Positions 11,691 through 21,694 of a stretch of 64,000 nucleotides of DNA are shown one piece after another. A model generated the notes under the pieces. The model was not told the DNA's origin. It saw nothing but the letters and a program-made list of their open reading frames with translations, and did not search any database. Made by a program: the position numbers and the translations under genes. The stretch comes from Rheum nobile (Eukaryota > Streptophyta > Magnoliopsida > Caryophyllales > Polygonaceae): contig WOAB01000589.1 of NCBI GenBank assembly GCA_027886185.1, positions 3,601,001 to 3,665,000 on the forward strand, in the 5' to 3' direction. Position 1 is the first letter of the stretch; every line of letters starts with the position of its first letter.

Positions 11691-12169
11691 GAGAGAACTT
11701 GTTCCACACAAGGGCTCTGGTTCAAACAACCTCCTTGAGTGTTATTATTGATGGCGGATCTTGTGCAAATATTGTGAATGAGAAGGTTGTCAACCACTTC
11801 AAATTGCCTACGATGCCTCATCTACAACCTTATGCCCTCCAATGGATTTCTTCCAGTCCAGGTAACACAGTATCTCGCCAATGTTTAATTTATTTTTCCA
11901 TAGGGCAATACTGTGATTTTATTCTTTGTGATATCATTGCAATGGACGCCACCCATATTTTGCTTGGGCGTCCATGGCAATTTGACAGGCGCGTGCTCCA
12001 TGATGGATTTTTGAACACTTATGTGTTTAATTACCACGAGAAGCGTGTCACTTTGCATCCAATGTCTCCCCATGAGATCTTGCAGGACCAGGTAGAACGC
12101 GATCACCAGAAAGCCATCGAGGCCGCGTCCACTAGGTCACAAGAAAGTCCAGAAGCACTACAGAGGTAA
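11691..12169 (+). pseudogene. Gypsy B aspartic protease domain
   Basis: Continuous in frame with the nucleocapsid. The catalytic motif is IIDGGSCANIV with the aspartate codon at 11750, and the downstream flap/ALLGRPW-like motif reads ILLGRPWQFD near 11965. Plant Ty3 proteases often have DGGS where retroviral enzymes have DSGA. The frame ends at a stop at 12167, before the RT frame resumes. Confidence 0.82.
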
Positions 12170-12295
12170 CATTCCTCCAAATCTGGCAACACTTTATCTT
12201 CTCCAGGCACTGGCAAGAAGAAACACAATGCCACAACTGGGACACCGCGTGCCCCACAAAATTCGGGAAGTGCCTCTCCACAGTTCGTCGCGCCG

Positions 12296-13850
12296 TTGCC
12301 ACCACCGCGTCCTTTGCAAGGAACCTGTGAGCAACGCGTTCTTCTGGCCAGGCCCATTGACCTCACTGAATATGTCACTGGCAAGGCTCCATGTTTTCTA
12401 CTTGTGCCAACCCCGTGCATACCTGAGTCATCGATGAACGCGCCATTGCCACCAGCAATCGCGAAGTTGCTTGCCGCGTTCCGCAACATTTTCCCAGAAG
12501 AGTTGCCACAAGGATTACCTCCCCTGAGCGGCATTGAGCACCAAATTGACCTTCTGCTAGGTGCTTCTTTGCCCAATCGCGCTACATATAGAGCTGGTCC
12601 AGAAAAGACCAAAGAGCTACAACGCCAGGTCCGAGAATTGTTGGATCACGGGTACGTAAGGGAATCTCTTTCCCCTTGTGTTGTGCATGTGATCCTTGTG
12701 CCCAAGAAGGATGGCACATGGAGAATGTGTGTTGATTGCCGTGCAATAAACCAGATCATAGTCAAGTATAGGCACCCTATTCCACGCCTTGATGATATGC
12801 TTGATGAACTTCATGGCGCGACACTCTTCTCCAAGATCGATTTGAAGAATGGTTATCACTAGATCAGAATGAAAGAAGGTGATGAGTGGAAGACCGCGTT
12901 CAAGACAAAGTATGGGCTCTACGAGTGGCTTGTCATGACCTTTGGGCTCACGAATGCGCCCAGCACCTTCATGCGCGTGATGAACCACGTGTTGAGATCT
13001 TTCCTTGGCAAGTTTGTTGTCGTTTATTTCGATGACATCCTTGTGTATTCACGGAGCCTGGAAGATCATGTCGTTCACATTTGCCAAGTGCTTGAGTGCC
13101 TTCGACATGAGAGCCTGTTTGCCAATCTGGCAAAGTACTCATTTTGCTCCGAGTCCATGAACTTTCTGGGCTACATTGTGAGTAGCGATGGTTTACGCGT
13201 TGACAACGAGAAGATCGCGGCCATCAAGGACTGGCCTACGCCTACAACACCAACACAAGTGCGAAGCTTTCTCGGCCTCGTGGGATTTTATAGGCGTTTT
13301 GTACGCGACTTCTCCTCCATTGCCGTGCCACTCTATGAGCTCACCAAGAAAGGAAGCACTGTTTTGTGGCATGAGTCCCATGAATGCGCCTTCTCATCCT
13401 TGAAGAACGCGTTATGCCAAGCTCCTTTGCTCCAACTCCCAGATTTCACCAAACACTTCGAAGTGGAGTGTGATGCCTCTGACATAGGCATTGGTGGTGT
13501 GCTACACCAAGAGAAGAGGCCAATTGCCTACTTCAGTGAGAAGCTCACACAGGCAACGCTCAATTACCCCACCTACGACAAAGAGCTTTATGCCTTAGTA
13601 CGCGTTCTGAAGACTTGGCAACATTACCTTTGGCCGCGTGAGTTTGTCATCCACAGCGATCACGCCGCGTTGAGCTACTTGAATAGCCAAGCTCACCTCA
13701 ATCGACGCCATGCTCGCTGGGTGGAGTTTCTGGAGACATTCCCTTATGTCGTTGTTCACAAGAAAGGGAAAGATAACATTGTTGCTGACGCGCTATCTCG
13801 CAGGTATGTTCTCTTGACTCAAGTGCAAATAAAATTTTGGGTTTTGCATT
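12296..13850 (+). pseudogene. Gypsy B reverse transcriptase and RNase H
   Basis: Reverse transcriptase motifs in order: PLSGIEHQIDL, VPKKDGTWRMCVDCRAIN, FSKIDLKNGYH, FGLTNAPSTFM and the catalytic YFDDILVYS near 13024. RNase H follows from about 13440 with FEVECDASDIGIGGVL, YDKELYALV and IHSDHAAL. One in-frame TAG at 12860-12862 falls in the conserved GYHQIRM motif, where CAG is expected. Both sides are in the same frame, so it is a simple nonsense mutation. After RNase H the frame shifts before integrase (13830-13850). Confidence 0.88.
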
Positions 13851-15069
13851 GATTAAAGACTTATATGCTAGTGACCCCTTCTTTGCCCCCATTCTTGAGC
13901 ATTGCCTGAGATCGCATGAGTTTGAGACCTTTTACCTTTCTGAGGGTTATTTGTACAAGGCTAGTCGTCTATGCATTCCTAGATCCTCCATTAGGCTCCT
14001 ATTGGTTGAGGAAGCACACGCAAGTCGTGGACATTTTGGGATTAGGAAGACCTTAGACGCGCTTAGAGAACATTTCTTTTGGCCTAAGATGACCCACCAA
14101 GTGACCAAATTTTGTAGGAGTTGTGTGACTTGTCAGAGTGCCAAAGCTAAGTCTAGTCCTCACGGCATCTACACGCCTTTGCCCATTGCGAGTGCCCCCT
14201 GGGAAGATTTGTCTATGGATTTCATCACGGGTTTGCCCCTATCTAGACGAGGTAAAGACTCCATTTTTGTGGTAGTAGATAGATTTTCTAAAATGGCACA
14301 TTTTATAGCTTGTAAGACAACCCATAGTGCTAGTGAGATTGCCGACCTATTCTTTGATCATGTGGTGCGTCTTCATGGAGTCCCGCGTACCATAGTGAGT
14401 GATAGGGATTCTAAGTTTGTTGGTCATTTTTGGAGAAAGCTAGGGACCAAACTCTTATTCTCGACTAGCTACCACCCTCAGACCGATGGCCAAACGGAGG
14501 TCACGAATAGAACTCTAGGAGCCCTCCTTCGCACAATGCTCAAAGCCAACCCTAAGCGTTGGGAGGACTTACTATCAATTGTCGAGTTTTGTTACAATAG
14601 ATGCAGGCACACAATGACCAAGTTGACACCATTCGAAGTGGTGTATGGCATGAACCCCTTGACACCACTGGACTTGTCGCCGTGCCCTCTCCGAGACCCA
14701 GTGCATGTCTCCGCCTCCAATCGCGTTGAGCAAGTCCAAGAGCCTTATCGAATGACCAAGGAGCAGCTGGAGAGGAGGGCCGCGCAGTATGCCTCACAGA
14801 AGAATTTAGGCTGACGCCGCACCGTCTTTGCCCCCGGAGACCTTGTCTGGGTGCATCTACGAAAAGATAGGTTCCCCTCGCGGCGAAAACACAAACTGTC
14901 ACCGCGTAGAGATGGCCCTTTCCGCGTGATCAAAGCCATAGGGGACAATGCTTATCAACTCGATCTCCCACCAGAATTTGGAGTCCACGCATCCTTCAAC
15001 GTGGCCGACTTGACTCCATATGTTGAGCCAGCGTTTGATGATGGTGAAGCAGGGACGCTTCATAGCTAA
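13851..15069 (+). pseudogene. Gypsy B integrase
   Basis: Integrase with an N-terminal HHCC zinc finger (HFGIRKTLDAL ... CRSCVTC). The DDE core follows: DLSMDFITGLP, TIVSDRDSKFVGHFW and SYHPQTDGQTEV. A GPY-like C-terminal module with KLSPRRDGPFRV follows. An in-frame TGA at 14812-14814 interrupts just before RRTVFAPGDLVW and looks like a CGA-to-TGA change. The frame closes with TAA at 15067-15069, directly before the polypurine tract. No chromodomain is recognisable. Confidence 0.87.
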
Positions 15070-15080
15070 GTGGGGGAGGG
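15069..15080 (+). promoter_or_regulatory. Gypsy B polypurine tract
   Basis: AGTGGGGGAGGG immediately precedes the 3' LTR and is the expected plus-strand priming site. In frame with integrase it reads V-G-E-G, resembling the EEG/QEGG motif at this place in many plant Ty3 proteins. Confidence 0.85.
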
Positions 15081-15351
15081 TGATGTGACCCTGCCTCCCA
15101 TGACGGCCCAAGACGAGGAAGAAGCCATGAGCCTACGCTCACAGGGCCCAGTGACAAGGTCTAGGTCCAAGGCCATCGCCGCCGCCGTCGCGTCACTTAT
15201 TGCACGCGCCGTCGCCAGCCAAGGAAGCCCAGAGACCAATCCAAGGCTCGTCGTCCTCGCCACCATCGGAAGTGAAAGAACACGTTCTTCTGAAGACTTT
15301 GACACTTCGTCGTCTCACGCGATGATCTCTTCAAAGCCTTCACCGCGTTAA
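15070..15351 (+). pseudogene. Polyprotein tail frame inside the 3' LTR
   Basis: The frame of integrase continues, after the single TAA at 15067, through the polypurine tract into the LTR for 93 codons. It includes MTAQDEEEAMSLRSQGPVTRSRSK. The corresponding frame in the Gypsy A LTR keeps the same pattern (EEEEAMSIRS..PITRS.AK). A GPxTRSRxK motif ends many plant Ty3 polyproteins. I infer that the ancestral polyprotein ended inside the LTR and the TAA is a later mutation; a short separate frame is the alternative. Confidence 0.55.
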
Positions 15352-15988
15352 TGAGTTTCACGCGTTCTTTTTAAGACATTATCTATATTTGGTATTTCCA
15401 GCTTGCTTTACATAGTTTCCTTATTTACAGCATTTTAGATAGTTTTCTTTCAGTCATTCTATCTTTTGGGGATTGTGCCTTTTGCATGCTTGCATGGGCT
15501 AGCCCTTAGGCTCGTTTCGACCCAAGCCCATTAGGTCTTGGTCGAGACCCCTTGGCTATTTAAAGCCTCCTTTGTTAATGTTATTTCTTACGTTCAAAGT
15601 AAAGTTCAAGGTTTTAAGTCGAGTGATAATTCCTCCTTCCCTTGATCGGACGTCACCCTTATCCCTCTCATCCCCATTCACTCCGCTGCCGACGCTACGG
15701 CAACCACTCGATCTCCATCGAGTTTATCCCCTCCGCAGTCAACGCTACGACACTAAATGACTTGTCTCTTCAAGTCGTATATCCCTCCATTCAATCGCTT
15801 CCGCCACCGCTTCCATCCTTCCATCAATCGCTTCCATCGCCACCGATTCATCGCGTTCTTCCGTTCGCGATCATCATCACTGTGTTCCACAGCGGAATAC
15901 CGGAGACGAGTGACTTCTCAACCAAGACTAGATCCAAAAGTCGTCACCTTTGGCAATTCGACTTGTCACAGGAGACAAGAACACATCA
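15081..15988 (+). repeat. Gypsy B 3' LTR
   Basis: 908-bp LTR with perfect 6-base terminal inverse TGATGT...ACATCA, followed by the target duplication CCTTC (15989-15993). It contains GAACACGTTC and CACGCG-type words, and lacks the CACTA insertion, giving the empty-site reference. Confidence 0.92.
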
Positions 15989-16751
15989 CCTTCGTATTCA
16001 ATATGGAAACGGCTTCCATTGATGGTCACTGAGCCCTTGAGCGGTTTGGACAAATCGACATCAACGCAAACTCTCGCAAACCTCCATCGATTAGAGATTA
16101 AGCGTTTTTTTATCCACCTTGATAGGTCTGCCCACACCCGTCGCCAATCTGAGCAAGATTTTCTCTTCATAGAGTATCATCGAGAGCCTAGATATCCTAA
16201 TCCAGGCAGGGGTAGTAGAGATATCATCGGTGAAGGGGTTGAAATCCGGCGACCATTGTCGGATGATGAGGTAGCGACCGAATAGCGTCCACGGACCACC
16301 AGTTAGGGCTTTCATGTAGTCCCCTTTCGACTCGAATTTAACAGAATAATAGCCATTGGGGAGATCGGCAATCATCACTTTGCCCCCCCGGCTTTCACAA
16401 CTCCTTCAATTTTCTCTCCATAATAGCATGCAGGACCAAGCTACGCGGTAATTTGACCACCAAAGAGGAATGCCATACAGAGGCCCATACACTCAGAACA
16501 TCGGTTTTATTTTCAAAAACTGGATCACCTTCTTCGCCATCAGGGAAAGAAAGGACAACCTTGCCTTCCAGAAATTCATCATCAAGCACTAATCATTTCT
16601 CACCAGCTTCATGAGCAACAAGGTCCCGCCACAATTTCCTAGTCGTTGTCGGGGGTAAAGGGGAGACATCGTTCCGCCCATCAACATGCATACCCACGGG
16701 AGCCGTCGTACCCTCTAGCCCCGGTGGCTGGGGTGGAGCCGATGCACTCAT
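15989..16751 (-). pseudogene. L1 ORF1, N-terminal part (DUF4283-like)
   Basis: Starts with MSASAPPQPPG at 16751. It continues through frame breaks at about 16590 and 16390 into the DUF4283-type RNA-binding domain of plant L1 ORF1: YYSVKFESKGDYMKAL, GGPWTLFGRYLIIRQW and PAWIRISRL. The segment RFARVCVDVDLSKPL ... FHIEYEG ends at the Gypsy B junction. Its continuation is the zinc knuckle at 4801. An upstream in-frame ATG at 16859 is possible but its peptide is not L1-like. Confidence 0.8.
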
Positions 16752-16997
16752 ACAAACAGGAGCGAAAAAAGCAGAGGAAAGAGGGAGCGCGTGTCGCGTG
16801 TTGTTTTTGTCTTCACGCGAGGGTCGATCGTTAGCGTACCTTTTTTGGATGTTTGTCAAACGTATTCGGCGCGCGCTCTTTGGTCTTTTTCCTTGTTACC
16901 TTATGCTTGACCATTCAACGACAAAATAATGATGAAAAATAGTGTCATTTGTCACATTTTAGCAATCAACGCCTCATTGATTAGAACCTAAATATTA

Positions 16998-17256
16998 CTC
17001 CCTCCGTCCCATAATATAAACCCCATTTGGAAACGCGTCACTGTTTACCGTTGAAGCTTCGATTTAAGATTTCTTCCAATATATAAGAAAAAATATAGTC
17101 ATGTGGTGTCTTGTTTGATTCGTCTCAACGAGTACTTTAATAATATCAAAAAATTATAATTTTTAGGGTTATGTAATTAGAGATATTAACGATACAAAAT
17201 CCGCCTCGGCGGATGTGTCCGGATCAAATGGGGCTTATATTTTGGAACAGAGGGAG
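16998..17256. mobile_element. Stowaway-type MITE (Tc1/mariner)
   Basis: A 259-bp non-coding element with ends CTCCCTCCGTCCCA and (inverse) ...GGAACAGAGGGAG, flanked by TA on both sides (16996-16997 and 17257-17258). The termini and the TA duplication are diagnostic of plant Stowaway elements. Confidence 0.9.
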
Positions 17257-17258
17257 TA

Positions 17259-17923
17259 ATTATCTAAAGTAAAAAAAAAATGAATATCTTTATCTCTATA
17301 TATTTATTAAAAATTGAGTATAAAAACCATTTATAACTTTGTTACCCGGTATAAAATTTCAAATTAGCCATCATCGCACTAGTTACATATTCATAAAGGG
17401 TATTAAGACAAAAGAATTAAGACGTGAAAACATCTGTTACATATTTATAAGTAAATGAGCTAATTGATCTTAATATACAAAAATGATCAATTTAAAATAT
17501 ATACAAGATTAATATTTATCTTAAGAACCACATTTCTGAAAAAAGGTTTATTAACAATATTTTTCTTCCTTTAATAATATATATGTCTAGAAAATATATA
17601 TGTAACTACTATTATTATTAGAGAAATAGCACCCCATACCTCATTATCATACCCCATTTGCAATTTTAACCTACCCTTTTTTGTTTTGCAAAAATACTCC
17701 ACCGATTGTTTTTTTGTTTTTGCAAAAATACCCCCAAAAAAGATAAATTAAAATCAAACTTTTCTTTTTATATTGGAAAATTAAATATGACATGGAAATA
17801 AAAAAACTTTTAATTTTGAAAATTTAAACTGAAAATGAAATTTGCTTAAACTGAAAACTGAAAATTTCATTTTCAGTTTTCAAAACTGAAATGGTTCTTT
17901 CCCTCTTAATTTCCTGAAGAACC
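17259..17923. other. AT-rich intergenic sequence
   Basis: No supported gene. It contains imperfect runs such as GCAAAAATAC repeated near 17690-17730 and a small inverted repeat around 17810-17885 (TGAAAATGAAATTT / AAATTTCATTTTCA). This may be the left terminal part of the Ulp1-MULE, but I could not fix an end. Confidence 0.5.
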
Positions 17924-17984
17924 CTAAATCAACCTAGACGAGAATATCCAAACTGAAATCGAAGGCTTTCGATTTGCAGTCCAT

Positions 17985-18150
17985 CCACGACGCCTTGTTC
18001 CTCTAGTTCGTTGCGATTCTTCCTCTGGTTCAAAAGTCCACCGACGTCGCCTTGTTCCTCTGGTTCGTTGTGATTCTTCCTCTGGTTCAAAGGTCCACCA
18101 ACGTCGCCTTGTTCCTCTGATTCCTCGCGATTCTTCCTCCTCCGACGACG
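17985..18150. repeat. 57-bp tandem repeat
   Basis: About two and a half copies of a 57-bp unit containing GTCGCCTTGTTCCTCTGGTT. On the minus strand it reads as 19-residue repeats (FEPEEESQRTRGTRRR), but nothing else supports a gene, so I call only the repeat. 18180-18720 downstream shows no supported gene. Confidence 0.7.
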
Positions 18151-18719
18151 CCAGTTGCAGGTCTACTGACGACGCCATTTAACGTCGTTGGCTCGCGCTT
18201 CCGATTCCTCTTTTGTCTATCTCGTTCGAGCATTCGAGGTATGTTTTTCTCCAGGTTCTACGCAATTCAAGTTGCCCTATTTCACATCCTTCGTTTTAGG
18301 GTTGCAACCATTTTTTATTTCTCCTTTATCTCGGTTGGGTACGTTAGGGTTTTAGGGTTGCTTCAAGTATCTCGAGGGTTGAGATATTGCTTTTTATGGT
18401 TTTTCTTCTGCCAAAACATCTATTATTTCAGTTTATTTGTGTTGTTCATTGGGTTGATTTTTATCGATTGATATACTTGTCATGAATTATATCCCCCAAA
18501 TTTTGTCTCTTGTAACCTGCAATTAACTGAATTTAAACGCAACAAACAGATTGATTTTGTTGAAAAACTGGGTAAAAAACGACCATTGTGGTACAAATGG
18601 GGATGGTAACTTAAATTGATTTTTATAAACCTGTGAAAACTTTCTGTCTATTTTTTTAGTGCTATTATAAACCTAAACTGGAAATCTTGTATGTAGACTG
18701 ACTGTACTATTTCTTGAGT

Positions 18720-19290
18720 TAGGGTGTTCATATTTGTGTCACATGGTATAGTTATATTGTCGCAATAAACAATGAAAATGTCAGATAAGTTTTGATTTTG
18801 TCACAATTGCACGAATTGCACGAATTATCATTGGTTGAATACTTCTTGTCAATGTTGTTCATATTTTGGTCACATGGTATAGTTGAATTGTCGCAATAAA
18901 CAATTACAATGTCAGAGAAGTTTATATTTTTGTAACAATTGCACGAATTATAATTGGTTGAATACTTCATGCCAGTGTTGTTCATATTTTTGTCACATGG
19001 TATAGTTATATTGTCGCAATAAACAATTACAATGTCAGAGAAGTGTATATTTTTGTCACAATTGCACGAATTGCACGAATTACCATTGGTTGAATACTTC
19101 ATGTCAGTGTTGTTTATATTTTTGTCAAATGGTATAGTTATATTGTCACAATGAACAAGTACAATGTTAGAGGAATGTATATTTTTGTCACAATTGCACG
19201 GATTACCATTGGTTGAATACTTCATGTCAGTGTTGTTCATATTTTTGTCACATGATATAGTTATATTTGTTGAAATGAACAATTACAATC
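18720..19290. repeat. Satellite-like tandem array, ~122-132 bp unit
   Basis: Five imperfect copies, marked by GTCACATGGTATAG at about 18739, 18869, 18992, 19124 and 19248. The same family recurs at 26520-26870 on the other side of the Ulp1 gene. Because the unit is often a multiple of 3, it gives a repetitive antisense frame (18752-19282), which I do not consider a gene. Confidence 0.85.
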
Positions 19291-19323
19291 TCAGTTTGTG
19301 AAACATTGTTGTGTGTTACAAGT

Positions 19324-20103
19324 TGATGACTCGGGGCCTGTGTACACTTGGAGGGACTTGGAGATGTTGACTTGAGGGCCCATGGAGGTCTAGAGGACCC
19401 TAATTTGGTTGCAAGAGCCACCTTATCCACATCTTGGTTCACTCACATACAAGGGATGTTACATGTTGATCCATAGTTTCTATTTTAAAGACTTACTATT
19501 AGTGGCAGTTTGTGAGACTGAAAGTTTTTGCTTTGCTAATTTTGGTATTTCCTAGCTACAATATATTTAGTATTTCCTTTTATCTATTTTAAGACTTAGA
19601 ATTAGTTTTAGGAAAGCTAGGGCGGACCCTATAGGGGGTGTGCCATCTCTTGTTTTTCTATCTTATATTTCCTATTTATACATTGGTTTTATCTTAATGA
19701 AAGGCAGATTGAAATTTGAGAGCAACTTGGCTAAGTTGTTTTCAAGATTATTCAGTCCAAAACTCTCTCTTTTCCAGCAATCAATCATTCCAAATCAATC
19801 AAACTTTCGAATCCATCAAACACACAATTCGGAGATCATTCACCTGAAACCCTAATTCGTGAAAGCACCTGCAACACGGTTTTGGAATCACCATGATATT
19901 CGATTCCCTAGTCCAAACGCTCTGACATTTGGAGGAGTTGTAGTTAACTTCTTGATCATTAATCTGGAGTTGTAATCCCTCGATTCGGAGTTACGGAGCA
20001 AAAGTTATACTTTGCCAAAGACGGGACAGAAAACAGAGATCTCTTGCGCGTCAAGGTGAGTTATGTCCATCCAAGAACGTGGCAACCAAGGGGTTTCACA
20101 TCA
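19324..20103 (+). repeat. LTR-like arm, forward (inverted-LTR pair)
   Basis: 780 bp with ends TGATGACTC...TTTCACATCA, followed by AGTTGTATCAGA, a degenerate initiator-Met primer site. It matches the reverse complement of 20944-21694 along its whole length, with a few small indels. A TATA-like TATTTATACATTGG and the leader-like word AATGAAAGGCA are conserved in both arms. Confidence 0.85.
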
Positions 20104-20943
20104 AGTTGTATCAGAAAACAAAGATCTCTTGCGCGCCAAGGCTAGCTCTTTGCCTTGCTTGCAAATCACACAATCAAGGGACAATATATTTGCAAGAAAA
20201 CTCACTCAATCACCCTAGTTAAATATTGTCTAAGCCTCTTTAGAACGTTTCTTGGCCTGGTGGGCATGATCTTGATCAATCTTGAAGAAGTATTGTTGCG
20301 CAAGAAAGCAATCAAGCAAGCAAATTTTTTGTTTGTACTTCTGATTTTTCGTTCTATTTTTTTTACTTGACTTCAGATTAGGTGAATCTAAGAGCAAGTA
20401 TTCAAGCAAATAACAAGAAGGGGAAAAAACGGCTGCGAAGAGAAGAGGAACAAGGGTAAAACGCAAGTTGTGGTGCAAGAAAGATCAAGACATTCAAAAC
20501 TTATCATGCAAGAAGTGATCTAAAGCAACAAATATCATGCAAAAAATACCAACTTGATTGTTAAACAAAGCAACAAAATCCAAAACTAACTCCTAAAGGT
20601 AAAGGCTTTGGGTGCAAGACAACCTAGAGAACAACTAGGGTTTCGGCGACAATGGGTGGCAAGGCACGACAGACCGGTTGTCGTAGGGGCTGTGGTTCAT
20701 TGGTTTGGTGGTGGGATGGGGGTGGTGGTGGTAGTAACACGGTGGTCCAGGGGTGGTCGAGTGGTGGTGGTACGGTGGTGGTGGTGGATATGGTGCAAGA
20801 AAGGCAAGAAAAACAAGAAAACAATAAACTAGGTATGGTGGATGGTAGATGGTTCAAGAAGAGATCAAAAAGCTAAAAATTTTGAAGAATTGAAAGAGAA
20901 AAATCAAGGAATACTTGCCTCAACCTGGAAATCTGATACCACT
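20104..20943. other. Interior of inverted-LTR pair
   Basis: 840 bases between two head-to-head LTRs. The right side begins (minus strand) with AGTGGTATCAGATTTCC, a good primer-binding site; the left begins with a poorer one. Just after the left site, ~35 bases repeat the LTR end (AGATCTCTTGCGCG). A GGTGGTGGT-rich stretch at 20690-20790 yields low-complexity frames only. No retroelement protein is recognisable. Confidence 0.6.
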
Positions 20944-21694
20944 TGATGTGAAACCCCTTGGTTGCCACGTTCTTGGATGGAAAGAACTCGCCTTGGCGCG
21001 CAAGAGATCTATGTTTTATGTCCCGTCTTTGGCGAAGTATAACTTTTGCTTCGTAAATCCGAATCGAGTGATTCCAACGCCAAATTAAATATCAAGAAGT
21101 TAACTATAACTCCTCTAAATTTCATAGCGTTTGGACGAGGGAATAGAAAGTTATGGCGATTCCAAAAACGTGTTGCAGGTGCTGCCGCGAATTAGGGTTT
21201 CGGGTGAATGATCTCCGAATTGTGTGTTTGATGGATTCGAAAGTTTGATTGATTTGGAATGATTGATTGCTGGAAAAGAGAGAGTTTTGGACTGAATATT
21301 CTTGAAAACAACTTAGCCAAGTTGCTCTCAAAATTCAATATGCCTTTCATTAAGATAAAACCAATGTATAAATAGGAAACATAAGATAGAAAAGCAAGAG
21401 ATGGCACGCCCCCTATAGGGCCGGCCCTAGCTTCCCTAAAACTAATTCTTAGTCTAAAAATAGTCAAAAGGAAATACTAAATATAACGTAGCTAGGAAAT
21501 ACCAAAAATAGCAAAGTAGTAGTAAGTCTTTAAAATAGAAACTATGGATAAGCATGCAACATCCCTTGTATGTGAGTGAACCAAGATGTGGCTAAGGTGG
21601 CTCGTGCAACCAAATCAGGGTCCTCTAGACCTCCATGGGCCCTCGATTCAACATCTCCAAGTCCCTTCAAGGGTACGCAAGCCCCGAGTCATCA
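20944..21694 (-). repeat. LTR-like arm, reverse (inverted-LTR pair)
   Basis: 751 bp, inverse partner of 19324-20103. The outer edge ends GAGTCATCA. The five bases outside are AAAGT, against CAAGT outside the left arm, a 4-of-5 match. Confidence 0.83.

Larger units (their letters stand above)
4802..15988 (+). mobile_element. Gypsy B: full-length Ty3 LTR retrotransposon
   Basis: An element with two LTRs, PBS, gag, protease, RT/RNase H, integrase and polypurine tract in Ty3 order. It is flanked by the 5-bp duplication CCTTC (4797-4801 and 15989-15993). LTR ends are TGATGT...ACATCA in the 3' copy and TAATGT...ATATCA in the mutated 5' copy. The body is about 8.2 kb without the CACTA insertion. 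The polyprotein has several stops and frameshifts, so it is no longer autonomous. The clade is uncertain: there is no clear chromodomain, and the frame appears to run into the 3' LTR, as reported for some plant lineages such as CRM. Confidence 0.9.
1739..16880 (-). mobile_element. L1-type LINE, interrupted by Gypsy B and cut by Gypsy A
   Basis: A plant L1 non-LTR retrotransposon on the minus strand. Its ORF1 begins at 16751, runs to 15989, is interrupted by Gypsy B, resumes at 4801 and ends near 3864. ORF2 runs from 3820 to 1739, where Gypsy A enters. Removing Gypsy B with one copy of its CCTTC duplication restores the ORF1 frame exactly (IEYEG | LHLICITC). The 5' end is near 16860-16890, where coding similarity stops; the 3' end lies beyond the window. 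Several frameshifts and stops show that it is inactive. Confidence 0.8.

Noticed and set aside
18752..19282. 176-codon antisense repeat protein (CDKNMNNTDMKYSTN type)
   Set aside because: It is produced by a tandem array whose unit is near a multiple of three; no start context, domain or conservation supports it.
20608..20876. Gly/Val/Trp-rich frames in the inverted-LTR interior
   Set aside because: They come from a GGTGGTGGT low-complexity stretch and have no gag or pol motifs.
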